Shown: positions 11,175 through 24,879 of the stretch, piece after piece
Layout of the letters: every line of letters begins with the position of its first letter
Position numbering within the stretch: position 1 is the first letter of the stretch
Source: Deinococcus arboris
GTDB taxonomy: Bacteria > Deinococcota > Deinococci > Deinococcales > Deinococcaceae
Assembly: GCF_009755355.1 (NCBI RefSeq)
Contig: NZ_WQLB01000002.1
Location: 186,001 to 250,000, forward strand
DNA length: 64,000 nt
Reading direction: 5' to 3'
The notes under the pieces: model-generated
The model's database searches: none
Told to the model about the DNA's origin: nothing
What the model saw: the letters and a program-made list of their open reading frames with translations, nothing else
Made by a program: the position numbers and the translations under genes

Positions 11175-12566
11175 CTAAGATTTTGGAAACGGCGGCATCA
11201 CCGCATCGTAAATCCAACGCTGTAGCATCAGCGTAACGCTGGGTTTACCGGTCAGTTCCGCAGCCGCGCGAATGAAGTCTGGCGTGCTGACATTTTTGTA
11301 CGCAAAGCGCTGGTAATAGCCGCGTAGAAAGCGCTGAAAGGCCGCGTCGCCTACGGTAGCCCGTAAGGCATGCAGCACCAGAGCGCCCCGTTGGTAGACG
11401 CGCGGCGCGAAGAGGTCATGACGGAGAGTCACGTACGGTGCAGGCATGCGGGACGCCTGAGCCTTATTCAAGCGTGTCAGCACCCGCTGCTTGAGGCTAG
11501 CAGCGTCCCGCGTAACCCACAGGTCCTCGAAATAGGTGGCAAAGCCTTCACTCAGCCAGATGTCCTGCCAGTTGGCGGGCGTCACGCTGTTGCCAAACCA
11601 CTGGTGGCTGATTTCGTGGAGGTAGCCGCCGGCACCGCCTCCCAGGGCCTTCCCAGGATAAGTAATGAGCGCCTGCGTCTCCAGCGCGTAGTCGTCCTGC
11701 CCCTGGGTGTAGATCAGGCCGAAGGTGCCAAAAGGATAGGGTCCGACCTGCTGCTCCATAAATTTAAGCATGGCCGGAAGCTGCTGCCAGTTGGCCTTCT
11801 GGAAATTTGCACCGAGCATGGTCGGTATGCTGACCATCGCCTCTAACCCCGCGCGCAGCGGCAGAGTGACCTGCGTGTAGCGGTCAATATGGACTGTGGC
11901 CAGATACGTCGCCATCGGGCTGTCCATGTCGTAGGTGAAGGTGCGGGTGCCTGGGCCGCTCACGGTACTGGTCAGCTGCCCGTTGGCAACTGCCCGGAGA
12001 GTATCCGGCACCGTGACATGGAAGGTGTAGGTGGCCTTGTCCGACGGAACGTCATTGCAGGGGAACCACGACATCGCGCCGTCCGGTTCGTTCAGCACAT
12101 AGCTGCTGCGGCGGATGGTCTTCCATCCCACCCCGTCCGCGACACCGCTGACCACACTGTCACCCGGCTCCAGAACTTGCTGCGGGATACCACCGTAGTG
12201 GATAACCACCTGAAAGGCTGCGCCGGCGGGCAAGACTTCAGGCAGCTGAATATTCAGGCGATCTGGTGACTGAGAGAAGGGAACCAGCTGACCGTCCACC
12301 AGGACGACGGTGACTGGTAAGGCATGCAGCGCCAGGGTCAGCTCACTGGCGTCTTGCTTGAGCGAGACGCTGAGTGTGGCGACGCCGTCCAGCAGTTGGG
12401 TGGCCGGATCGCTGGTGAGGTCCAGGTCATAGTGCTCCACGTCGATGGCCGGATCGCGCAACGCCGTTTCAAGGGGTATATGGGCCGTTGCTGGAGTGGT
12501 GACAGTGCTGGCCAGGAGTGAAGGGGTACAGAGGATCAGCCACAAGGGCAAGACTAAGCGCTTCAT
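11175..12566 (-). CDS. Exported M1-family metallopeptidase (aminopeptidase N type)
   Basis: 463 residues. The signal peptide MKRLVLPLWLILCTPSLLAS is followed by the beta-saddle domain (YDLDLTSDP ...) and a thermolysin-like catalytic domain. The zinc site is complete: His317, Glu318 and His321 in HEISHQWFG, with Glu340 in WLSEGFATYFE (HExxH-18-E). The usual GxMEN substrate motif is replaced by YALETQALI, as in shorter M1 relatives. At 463 residues it lacks the large C-terminal domain of PepN. It probably releases N-terminal amino acids from peptides outside the cytoplasmic membrane. The start codon overlaps the stop of an 83-codon gene (ATGA at 12563-12566), so translation is likely coupled. 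Confidence 0.9.
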   Translation of the reverse strand: MKRLVLPLWLILCTPSLLASTVTTPATAHIPLETALRDPAIDVEHYDLDLTSDPATQLLDGVATLSVSLKQDASELTLALHALPVTVVLVDGQLVPFSQSPDRLNIQLPEVLPAGAAFQVVIHYGGIPQQVLEPGDSVVSGVADGVGWKTIRRSSYVLNEPDGAMSWFPCNDVPSDKATYTFHVTVPDTLRAVANGQLTSTVSGPGTRTFTYDMDSPMATYLATVHIDRYTQVTLPLRAGLEAMVSIPTMLGANFQKANWQQLPAMLKFMEQQVGPYPFGTFGLIYTQGQDDYALETQALITYPGKALGGGAGGYLHEISHQWFGNSVTPANWQDIWLSEGFATYFEDLWVTRDAASLKQRVLTRLNKAQASRMPAPYVTLRHDLFAPRVYQRGALVLHALRATVGDAAFQRFLRGYYQRFAYKNVSTPDFIRAAAELTGKPSVTLMLQRWIYDAVMPPFPKS

Positions 12567-12814
12567 GCCTGATCCTGCGCAGCAGAGGTCATAGCGCCGC
12601 TAAGCCTGGGCCACTGGCGCTCGACATCTCTCCGCGAGGCCACGCGCAGCCTCACCGCATCATTCGACGTGGCCGAGTCGTTCATTCTCGGATCGCTTTC
12701 CCGGACAAAACCCATCATCGGCCTGAGATCGTCAGTGCTCTGAAGGATAGAGGACGGCAGCCCAGCCGGCTGGGCAGAAGATGAAGTCAGAGTAAGCGGA
12801 GATGTTTGAGGCAT
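12563..12814 (-). CDS. Hypothetical 83-aa protein coupled to the M1 peptidase
   Basis: ATG 12814 is preceded by AAGGA 7 nt upstream, and the TGA stop overlaps the peptidase ATG by four bases. The product starts MPQTSPLTLTSSSAQPAGLPS, is Ser/Thr/Pro-rich, has no signal peptide and no Cys, and ends in an Arg-rich region (VRLRVASRRDVERQWPRL). No family is recognised. The 4-bp overlap and the good ribosome site argue that it is translated. It could be a small partner, a peptide precursor, or just a leader that couples expression. Confidence 0.5.
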   Translation of the reverse strand: MPQTSPLTLTSSSAQPAGLPSSILQSTDDLRPMMGFVRESDPRMNDSATSNDAVRLRVASRRDVERQWPRLSGAMTSAAQDQA

Positions 12815-13521
12815 GTTGAAATCCTTGGGTTGGCGAAGTAAGAGGCGCGGAGCAGCATTTTTCCGCTATGGCCGCAAACTGAACTGAGGGGAGGGACCGT
12901 CTGGTCTATCCCCTAAGGTACGGCAAGAGGGACGCAGACCAGGAGACCATTTCGTGCGTTATCAGGACAGCAGTTCAGCGGAACATCCCAGGACCGCTGC
13001 TGATTGCAGCGCATCTGAAACATTAAATTTCAGTCGTTTCATATGGCCCTGAAACAGCCGTGGGTGCGGCCCAACCAGATGGCGACGCAAACCAGTCTTT
13101 CTGGCTGCGCTTCTGCGGTAGAGCTTGGGGCTGTCCAGCAGCTGTCCTCTGTTGTGACGCCTCAGGATTGCAGTTGGCAAGCAGAGCCGTCAGCACACCT
13201 TGTTCGCGAAGGCAGAGGCTGCTTTACAGATACGGATGAGGTGCGGCAGTGAGATTCCATTTGGAGGGCAGCACCCAGGAATGGCCTGGCCTCACCCAGT
13301 AACTTCCGCCCTGCTCAACTACTGCCAAACCCATGCCAGTATGCTTCCTGCCCCAGAGCGTCATCTGAAAGCAAGTCATCTGGCCCGGCTTCCCGTTCTG
13401 GGCCTCATGATGAGATGGAATGCCCTCAGCTCACTCTGTGCCCACACCTGCTCCCGAGCTCTTTGGCTCTCCCCTGGGCCACATGCTGGCAGTTTCCAGT
13501 CGTTATTTAGGACGGCACCGC
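12815..13521. other. Intergenic region, possible gene remnant on the minus strand
   Basis: 707 bp with no convincing complete gene. On the minus strand 12962-13180 reads RRHLVGPHPRLFQ then MKRLKFNVSDALQSAAVLG, which looks protein-like but has no clear start or domain. It could be a C-terminal gene remnant or a 26-residue peptide starting at the internal Met. The plus-strand frames here are not protein-like. Confidence 0.35.
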
Positions 13522-14274
13522 ATGATCGCAGGCTCGGCGGTGAAGTTCTGCCTGCTCTGCCTGATGGTCTGTCCTACAGGCATTGGAACGGCCTCAGCGC
13601 ACTCGGGCAAGCCCGCCGCCCTCTCCAGCCTCCCGCGTCCTGCCGGACAGTACGGGCTGCCTTTTGCCTCGCCGCCTGGGCCAGACACCTGGTTGCTGGG
13701 GCAGTTCTATGGCAACACAGCCTTTGCCTACGAGCAGCGGCGCACCCTGTACGGCAATGGTCAGGGCATGCATTTTGGGCTGGATTTCAGCGCGCCCTGC
13801 GGCACCCCCGTCGTGGCGATTACCGATGGGGTCGTCTCGGAGGTGGACGGCCCGCACGGTTCTGCGCCGCACAACTTGGTGATTAACCATCCAGACGGCC
13901 TATCCAGCCTGTACGGGCATCTGCTGAGTAAGCCAGCAGTCAAAGTGGGGCAGCCCGTGCGGCGCGGCGAGGTGGTGGCCCGGTCGGGCGACTCGCAGGG
14001 CACATGCGTGTCTGAGCCGCACCTGCATCTAGAGATTCGCGACCACTCGCATCAGCTGCTCTTTAACCCAGTGGGCTACCTGCGGGCCGACTGGGCTTCT
14101 CTGGGGCTGGTCAATCCAGATATGGCCGGCCCGGGCTTCCAGCAGGACCTGCGCCAGCCCGGCGCCTGGCAGACGCCCGAAGATCAACCGAGCGTCCGGC
14201 TGCACGGCCCGCTGCTAAACAATTTCGCGCAGCCCTGGCCGCCCCTCGCTCCACGTACACCGGTGAAGAAATGA
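13522..14274 (+). CDS. Exported M23-family peptidase (LytM/endopeptidase type)
   Basis: 250 residues from ATG 13522. This start gives a clean signal peptide (MIAGSAVKFCLLCLMVC ... ASA) and follows AGGACGG; an ATG at 13420 would put non-signal sequence in front. The M23 zinc site is complete: HFGLDFSAPCGTPV (HxxxD) and the HLHLEIR motif near residue 170, with GHLL between. Such enzymes cut the peptide cross-links of murein or activate amidases. The Cys in SAPCG and in GTC near the second motif could pair. Its TGA overlaps the ATG of a LysM-domain protein (14271-14274), pointing to joint action at the cell wall. Confidence 0.85.
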   Translation: MIAGSAVKFCLLCLMVCPTGIGTASAHSGKPAALSSLPRPAGQYGLPFASPPGPDTWLLGQFYGNTAFAYEQRRTLYGNGQGMHFGLDFSAPCGTPVVAITDGVVSEVDGPHGSAPHNLVINHPDGLSSLYGHLLSKPAVKVGQPVRRGEVVARSGDSQGTCVSEPHLHLEIRDHSHQLLFNPVGYLRADWASLGLVNPDMAGPGFQQDLRQPGAWQTPEDQPSVRLHGPLLNNFAQPWPPLAPRTPVKK

Positions 14275-15470
14275 GGCGGAATCTGTTCTGGCGCTTCACT
14301 CTTCTGGCAACCCTCCTGACTTCTCCAGCGTTAGCGGCCACCTACACGGTCAAGGCGGGCGATACCCTCTACAGTCTGGCCCGGTCGGTGGGCCTCACGG
14401 TGGCGCAGCTTCAGGCGCTCAACGGCCTAACCGGGACGAATCTGAAGGTGGGCCAGGTGTTGGCGTTGCCCGGCGTGGGCGTTCCGTCCGTTTCACCCGC
14501 GCCCTTCTCAGTCCCAACCCCTCCAGAGGTGCCGAACCCTGACCCTGCCGCCGGGCGTGTTTCCCGGTCCGGCTGCTGTCCCCACCCCGTCTGGGCGGCA
14601 GATGGAGAATCCCTGCTGTTCTTGGATCGGCCCGCCGGTCGGGAAGTGGGCCTGTACAGCGTCCCAGCCGACGGCACAGAGCTGAGCGGCACCTGGCGCC
14701 TTCCGCCGACGCTGCTGTCAGAGAGTGGCCTGTATGGGTTGCAGCCCACGGGCGCGGCGACGGCGCTAGCCGTACCGCTTGGCGACGCCTCGGGGGTGCC
14801 AGTCACGGTGCCTACCAGTGGCCGGGACGCTGTGTGGTCGCTGGGTGGCTGCCTGGCCTGGCCGACGTACGGCGCAGGCGACCGGACCGACTGGATTCCC
14901 CTCACCGTCTTTGTCGCTGATCCTTTCCGGGGGAAGACCCCGGTTGCTTCCCGCCCGGTGGTCACTGTGTATGGAGGACGGCTGGTGGGCTGGCTGAATG
15001 AAGACACGCTGCTGGTGACGGGGCGCCTGACCCGGAATGATGCCCGGCGCTCAGTGCTAACAGTTGACCTGGCCACAGGCCGAACGCGCGTATTGGCGCA
15101 GGGCCAACAGCTGAGCGGCGTGCGGGCCAGTCCAGACGGCACTCAGGTTCTGTTTCAGGTGACGCTGGATACGGCGGGACGCAATGGACTCTTCGTCGTC
15201 TCTGTGGCAGGCGGAGCGGCCTGGCCCGTGCCGACCTTCGGCTCTGGCCGCTGGCAAGACAACACGCGGCTGCTCCTCGTGCCTTACGAGCCTGGCCTGG
15301 CCTCACACCGTTTGTTGCGCATGGACGTGACCACAGGGCAGACGGAAGAACTTCAGTCCCTTGCCGACAAGATCGCCGGCGACGACTGGCAGGTGGCGCC
15401 AGATGGAACGCGCCTGGTGTACCGCAGCGCGCAGGACCAATCGCTGCGCGTCCTGCCTCTTTTGCCCTGA
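14271..15470 (+). CDS. Exported LysM protein with TolB-like propeller repeats
   Basis: 399 residues. The signal peptide (RFTLLATLLTSPALA) is followed at once by one LysM domain, YTVKAGDTLYSLARSVG ... LKVGQVLALP (residues ~25-70), which binds peptidoglycan glycan. A Pro-rich linker leads to a C-terminal domain of repeated units such as HPVWAADGESLLFLDR, RASPDGTQVLFQV and VAPDGTRLVYRS, the SPDG signature of TolB/PD40 beta-propeller blades. The start overlaps the M23 peptidase stop, so the two are coupled. It is likely a wall-bound partner or regulator of that peptidase. No enzymatic motif is seen. Confidence 0.8.
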   Translation: MRRNLFWRFTLLATLLTSPALAATYTVKAGDTLYSLARSVGLTVAQLQALNGLTGTNLKVGQVLALPGVGVPSVSPAPFSVPTPPEVPNPDPAAGRVSRSGCCPHPVWAADGESLLFLDRPAGREVGLYSVPADGTELSGTWRLPPTLLSESGLYGLQPTGAATALAVPLGDASGVPVTVPTSGRDAVWSLGGCLAWPTYGAGDRTDWIPLTVFVADPFRGKTPVASRPVVTVYGGRLVGWLNEDTLLVTGRLTRNDARRSVLTVDLATGRTRVLAQGQQLSGVRASPDGTQVLFQVTLDTAGRNGLFVVSVAGGAAWPVPTFGSGRWQDNTRLLLVPYEPGLASHRLLRMDVTTGQTEELQSLADKIAGDDWQVAPDGTRLVYRSAQDQSLRVLPLLP

Positions 15471-15777
15471 GAGGCCGAAACCAGCGTCCATAGAAAGCGC
15501 CAATGAATAATCAGCGGGCCTAGGGGAGACGGAATCAGCAAGTTTTGCCTGGATCAATCAGCCAAGCGGGGGTCGCCTTGATCGTGGTTAAGACAAGGTC
15601 GCTATGCGCCTGCTCGTCGAGCCGGCGGAGGATGGCACTTCTCCCCTATCCCACTGAACTGGTCATGCGCGAGTCTTCGGGACAAGCCTCCTCTGACAGC
15701 CTTGTACACCACCTTTGAGACACTCGACCCACTGATGCCGGCCGGCGGTCAGCTTTAGCGTACCCGTGTCACACGGT
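15471..15777. other. Intergenic region without a recognisable gene
   Basis: 307 bp between the LysM protein gene and the HxlR regulator gene. Fragments on the minus strand (for example around 15540-15600) look weakly protein-like but contain stops. Nothing is called here. Confidence 0.4.
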
Positions 15778-16206
15778 TCAGGCGAGATGCGTCCGGCGCA
15801 GGTCGGCCATCGCCTCGGCCTCGTCAGCGGCGCCTCCGGCGAGGCGGCCTGCAAGGTAACGCTCCTCGACTGGGCGATACTGGTAGCTCCACTCACTGAT
15901 CGCCATCAGGACCGGGTACAGGGCGACGCCCTTCTCGGTCAGCCGGTAGATGACCTTCTGGGCATGGTCCGGGTCGGGGGCGGCAGTCACGATGTCCTGC
16001 GCCAGCAGCAGTTTCAGGCGGTCGGCCAAGATGTTCGACGAGATGTGTTCCTCGGAGGCCAGCATCTCGCGGAAATGGCGCTTGCCCCCGAACATCAGGT
16101 CGCGGACGATGAGCAGCGTCCAGCGGTCGCCAAAAATGTCCAGCCCCAGGCTCACCGGGCAGCCCGAGCGGACGAAGTCGTCGCCTTGCTTCTTCACTGG
16201 TTGCAT
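15778..16206 (-). CDS. HxlR-family transcriptional regulator
   Basis: About 142 residues from ATG 16206 (an in-frame TTG at 16233 would add nine residues). The family pattern is clear: the conserved Cys and Pro in SGCPVSLGLDIFGDRWTLLIVRDL, then KRHFREML, SSNILADRLKLL, and the wing YRLTEKGVALYPVL. HxlR proteins are MarR-like winged-helix dimers that respond to electrophiles or aldehydes, and many use the N-terminal Cys. It is divergent from a short-chain dehydrogenase gene, and a perfect 9-bp inverted repeat covers its own start, so it probably regulates that gene and itself. Confidence 0.85.
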   Translation of the reverse strand: MQPVKKQGDDFVRSGCPVSLGLDIFGDRWTLLIVRDLMFGGKRHFREMLASEEHISSNILADRLKLLLAQDIVTAAPDPDHAQKVIYRLTEKGVALYPVLMAISEWSYQYRPVEERYLAGRLAGGAADEAEAMADLRRTHLA

Positions 16207-16252
16207 TATCGCACCAGTTCGACTAGGCTGCAACCGGTTCGGGAATGCAACC
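16199..16252. promoter_or_regulatory. Probable HxlR operator between divergent genes
   Basis: GGTTGCATT (16199-16207) and AATGCAACC (16244-16252) are perfect inverted repeats. A further TGCAACCG (16229-16236) is repeated directly at 16246-16253. The sites flank the regulator start and lie 44 bp ahead of the dehydrogenase start. Confidence 0.5.
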
Positions 16253-16295
16253 GCTTTTGATTCGGCTCTGCCTGTCCCGACCAGGAGGCCTACCC

Positions 16296-17101
16296 ATGCC
16301 GAACGACCTGCACACCAACGCCGACCTGCTCACCGCTCTGCCGCGCGACACCCGGCTCGCGGGCCAGAAGGCCATCGTCACCGGCTCCACGAGCGGCATC
16401 GGTGAGGCCATCGCCCATGTCCTGGCCGCCTCGGGCGCCGAGGTCGTGGCCGCGACGCCGCCCGCGCCCGGCGGGTCGCGGACGCCGTCACCTCGGCCGG
16501 GGAGCAGGCCTGGGCCGTGCCCGCCGACCTCTCCGGCTCCTACGCCGAGCTGCGTGCCTTCGCTCAGGCGGCCACGGCGGCGCTCGGCGGCGGGGTGGAC
16601 ATCCTCGTCAACAACGCCGGGGTCTATCCGGTCACGCCGACCGAACTGCTCCCGGACCACGACCTCGACGCGCTGCTGGCCACGAACATCCGGGCGCCGC
16701 ACGTGCTCGTCGCGGCGCTCGCGCCCGGCATGGCCGCGCGGGGGTCGGGCCACATCGTCAACATCGGGTCCTGGATGGGCCGGGTCGGCACCGCCAGCGG
16801 GGCGATGTACACCGCCTCGAAGGCCGCCCTGGAGCAGATGACCCGCAACTGGGCGGCGGAATACGGCCCGCGCGGCGTCCGGGTCAACACGGTCGCCCCC
16901 GGCGCGACCCTGACGCCGGGCAACGCCGACTTCGCCGCCGTCCTTGACGCAATGACCTCCGCGACCGTGTCCGGCCGGCCAGTCCGGCCCATCGACGTCG
17001 CCTACGGCGTCCGGTTTCTCGTCTCCTCCGAAGCCGCGTTCGTCCAGGGCAACATCCTGGATGTCGACGGGGGCATGCTCAGCACCAGACTCCGGTTCTA
17101 G
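16296..17101 (+). pseudogene. Short-chain dehydrogenase with a frameshift
   Basis: AGGAGG precedes ATG 16296. The first frame gives the Rossmann start (KAIVTGSTSGIGEAIAHVLAASGAEVVAA), then loses homology near 16455. The SDR continues in another frame from DAARARRVADAV to the end at 17101, with NNAGVYP, the catalytic Tyr-Lys in YTASKAALEQM, and a C-terminal DVDGGM. At the break, GTGGCC is followed directly by GCGACGCC, where a typical SDR would read Gly-Arg-Asp. Loss of one GGCC tetranucleotide would explain both the sequence and the frame change. It is therefore either a recent 4-nt deletion or a sequencing error. Its role, probably detoxification of a carbonyl compound, is inferred from HxlR pairing. 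Confidence 0.75.
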
Positions 17102-17108
17102 GGGGGTT

Positions 17109-17148
17109 GCCAGGGGGCGCCCGGTCTCTCACCAGCGCGCCCCCTGGC
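17109..17148. terminator. Bidirectional terminator between SDR and GH3 genes
   Basis: GCCAGGGGGCGC (17109-17120) and GCGCCCCCTGGC (17137-17148) form a perfect 12-bp stem between two convergent genes. There is no T-tract on either side, so it may work mainly as a barrier hairpin. Confidence 0.5.
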
Positions 17149-17162
17149 CCCACTTCCAGGCT

Positions 17163-18992
<1,830 letters not shown>

Positions 18993-19021
18993 GGAAACGT
19001 CCTTGTGCGGAAAAGTCCGGA

Positions 19022-21997
<2,976 letters not shown>

Positions 21998-22001
<4 letters not shown>

Positions 22002-22984
22002 CCGGCCTTCCCGTCGCGCACGCGCGGGTCGAGGACGGCGTACAGCGCGTCCACGATGAAATTGGCGATGAGCACAGCCAGGGAGATGAACAGGAAGATC
22101 GCCTGCATGAGCGGGTAGTCCAGGGTGGTCACGGCGTTGTAGAGCTGGAGGCCCAGCCCCGGATACGAGAACACCGTCTCGGTCAGGATGCTGCCGCCCA
22201 CCACGAAGCCCAGCGCCATGCCGAAGGCCGTGAAGCTCGGCAGCAGGGCGTTGCGCAGCACGTAGCGGTTCAGCAGCCGTCCCTCGCTCAGGCCCTTGGC
22301 GCGCGCGAAGGCGACGTAGTCCTCGCCCATCACGCCCATCACGTTGTTGCGCATGGTGATCAGCCAGCCGCCCGCCGCCGTCACCACGATGGTCAGGGCC
22401 GGCAGCGCGGCGTGGCGCAGCAGGCTCTTCCACCAGTCGACGCTGAACTGCGTCAGGAAGGGGTCGAGGCTGCCGCTCAGCGGAAAGGTGCCGGTGCGGA
22501 AGGCCAGCAGGTACAGCAGCAGCAGCGCGAACCAGAAGTACGGCATGGAGTTCAGGAACAGGGCGATGGGCGGCAGGGCGTCGGCCACCCGCCCCCCCCG
22601 GCGCCACGCGCTGTACAGCCCCAGGGCGCTGCCCAGCAGGAAGGCCAGGACGGTGCAGACCCCCACCAGCCCGATGGTCCAGGGCGCGGCCTGCGCGACG
22701 ATGTCCACGACCGGGGTCGGGAACTGCCCGATGGAGCGCCCGAAGTCGCCGCGCAGCATGTGGCCCAGGTAGGTCCCGTACTGCGTCAGGAGGCTGCCCT
22801 GGTCGTTCAGGCCGTAGGCGACCGTCAGGGCGTCCACCGCCGAAGGGTCGAGCTTGCCCTGGTACTTGGCGAGCATGGCGCCGATGGGGTCGCCGGGCAC
22901 GAGACGCGGCAGGACGAAGTTGAGCGTGACCGCCGCCCAGAGGGTGAGCAGCAGAAAAAGGAATTTGCGCAGCAGGTAGGGCAT
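21998..22984 (-). CDS. ABC transporter permease (OppB/DppB type)
   Basis: 328 residues from ATG 22984, where MPYLLRKFLFLLLTLW gives the expected first helix. Six membrane segments can be traced. Landmarks are FVLPRLVPGDPI after the first helix, LRGDFGRSI, and the EAA-type loop in YVAFARAKGLSEGRLLNRYVLRNALLPS. It forms the translocation pore with the permease half of the downstream fusion. It is preceded by the binding-protein gene with 60 nt between, and overlaps the next gene by four bases. Confidence 0.9.
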
Positions 22985-23044
22985 GGACACCTCGAAAAGA
23001 CTCGGCCGGGAGGCGGGCAAGACCTCCCGGCCTCCCCGGCGGGC

Positions 23045-24673
23045 TTACTTGGGCTTGACGTTCAGGTACAGCAGGCGGGCGCCCGCCGTGTCGTCGGCCG
23101 TCCCCGCGTTGTAGGGGTTCTGGGCAGTCGGGAAGCCAGTGAAGCGCACGGTGGAGTAGTTCGAGAACTCCGAGCGGTCCGTCAGCGGCAGCCAGGGCAT
23201 GTCGGTCATAACGGTCTTGACGATGGTCGCCATGGCCTTTTTCTGAGTGGCCGCGTCGCTGGTGCTCTGGAACTGTGTCAGGGCCGCCGTGACGGCAGGG
23301 TTGGTGTAGCGCGAGAGGTTGCTGGGCGCGGTCTTGCCCACCGGCGCGCTGTACTCGGGGCCGAAGCTCTGGTTGAACAGGTAATAGGGGGTCGGGCCGC
23401 CGCCCCAGCCCCAGCTGATGCCCATGTCGAAGGTGCCGGTCTGCAGGCCACCCGCGTAGCTGCTCCAGGCCTGCTGGTCAATCTGGGTGTTCAGGCCGAT
23501 CTTTTTGAGGTCGCCGCCGATGACCTGCGCCATCGTGATGAAGTCGGTCCAGCCCGCGCCGACCAGAATCTTGAAGGTGGGCAGGGGCTTGCCGTCTTTG
23601 CCCAGACGCACGCCCTGAGCATTCTTCTTGTAGCCGGCCTTGGTCAGCGCAGCGTCGGCGGCGGCCATGTCGTACTTCAGGCTGGCGGTGCCGGCCGGCA
23701 GCCACTGCGCCTGCTGCCCCGGGATGACGCCGCTGCTGTGCGCGGCCTTGGCGGCCCCGGCGTAGGCCTTCTCGGCCACGTTCGCAGTGTTCACCGCCTG
23801 CGAGATGGCGCGCCGGAAGGCTGGGTCGTTGAAGGGCGCCTTGGTGGTGTTGAAGTATAGGTAGTTGTCACCCGTCACCGGCCACCAGAACTGGTTGTTG
23901 GGGCCCTTCTTCTGGTAGCCGTTCACGGGGTCGGCCTGCCCGACGTAGCCGTAATCGGCCTCGCCCTTCAGGAGCTTGAGCAGCGCGGCGTCGTTGCTGT
24001 TCGTCGAGACCCACACCACCGCGTCGATGTAGGGCTGGCCCTTCATCCAGTAGTTGGGGTTTTTCAGCACGCGCAGGGCCTGCTGACTGTAGGCGTCAAA
24101 GGTGAAGGGGCCGGTGCCCACCGGCTTGGCGTTCGTCTCGGTCAGGGGCGAGGAGATCTTGCTCCAGATCGCTTCGGGCACGATCATCTGCCCGGCGATG
24201 TAGGGGAAGATGGTCGTGTTGGCCTTCGAGAAGGTCAGGACCAGGGTCGTGTCGTTCGTGGCCCTGGCGCCCGCCAGCCCGTTTTTCCAGATGGCCGACG
24301 TGTCCAGCGCCGGGTACTGCTTGAGGTAGTTGAAGGTAAAGGCCGCGTCGCGGGCGCTGAAGGCCGAGCCGTCATGCCACTTCACGCCGGGGCGGGTGCT
24401 GACGGTCAGGGTCTTGTTATCGGCGCTCCAGGTGTACTTGGTGCCCAGGACCGGCGTCACCTTGCCGTTCAGGGTGTTGACGTAGAACAGCGACTCATAG
24501 ATGGCGCTGTTGGTCGGCAACAGGTGCTGGTCGCCGGGCGCGAAGGGATTGAAGTTCTGCGCGCCCCACTGAGTCGGACGCACCACGGTAAAGACGTTCT
24601 TGGGCTGCTGCGCGTGGGCGGAGACGGTCAGGGCGGCGGCGAGTAGGGCGGTCAGGGTGAGGCGCTTCTTCAT
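23045..24673 (-). CDS. ABC transporter substrate-binding protein, family 5
   Basis: 542 residues from ATG 24673. The signal peptide MKKRLTLTALLAAALTVSAHA has no lipobox Cys, so it is secreted rather than lipid-anchored, or held at the membrane. The mature part shows the family-5 pattern: VLGTKYTWSADNKTLTVSTRPGVKWHDGSAFSA (split across ~residues 75-110), GTGPFTF and DPAFRRAISQAVN. Family-5 proteins bind peptides, nickel, or oligosaccharides. The many Trp and Tyr residues and the GH3 and ROK neighbours favour a glucoside. It is first in the operon and downstream of the 129-bp repeat. Confidence 0.9.
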   Translation of the reverse strand: MKKRLTLTALLAAALTVSAHAQQPKNVFTVVRPTQWGAQNFNPFAPGDQHLLPTNSAIYESLFYVNTLNGKVTPVLGTKYTWSADNKTLTVSTRPGVKWHDGSAFSARDAAFTFNYLKQYPALDTSAIWKNGLAGARATNDTTLVLTFSKANTTIFPYIAGQMIVPEAIWSKISSPLTETNAKPVGTGPFTFDAYSQQALRVLKNPNYWMKGQPYIDAVVWVSTNSNDAALLKLLKGEADYGYVGQADPVNGYQKKGPNNQFWWPVTGDNYLYFNTTKAPFNDPAFRRAISQAVNTANVAEKAYAGAAKAAHSSGVIPGQQAQWLPAGTASLKYDMAAADAALTKAGYKKNAQGVRLGKDGKPLPTFKILVGAGWTDFITMAQVIGGDLKKIGLNTQIDQQAWSSYAGGLQTGTFDMGISWGWGGGPTPYYLFNQSFGPEYSAPVGKTAPSNLSRYTNPAVTAALTQFQSTSDAATQKKAMATIVKTVMTDMPWLPLTDRSEFSNYSTVRFTGFPTAQNPYNAGTADDTAGARLLYLNVKPK

Positions 24674-24750
24674 GGATGGTCCTTTCGGGACCAGAGCGGG
24701 TCCCGGCGCACAAGACAGGGTGTGCTGCGTCAACTTGGTTGGGCGGTTTA

Positions 24751-24879
24751 ATACGGGCTCCGATTGAATCAAGCATTTTGCTCGATGAAATCCGAGCGGA
24801 GCGAGCAGGTACGGATTTCGCGATATGGAAGCGCAGACGGTGCCCTTCCGGCTGTGCTGTAATTAAGCGGAATCCGTAT
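24751..24879. repeat. Dispersed 129-bp hairpin repeat (MITE-like), copy 1
   Basis: It begins ATACGGGCTCCG (24751-24762) and ends CGGAATCCGTAT (24868-24879), imperfect terminal inverted repeats of about 24 bp. An internal TGCTCGCTCCGCTCGGATT (minus strand) is shared with copy 2 at 60342-60476. It lies between the binding-protein gene and the ROK gene and supplies the last codons and stop of ROK. It encodes nothing itself. Similar small intergenic repeats are characteristic of Deinococcus genomes. Confidence 0.7.

Noticed and set aside
11033..11236. 67-codon GTG frame ending inside the M1 peptidase gene
   Set aside because: Overlaps the 3' end of a solid gene on the other strand, with no ribosome site.
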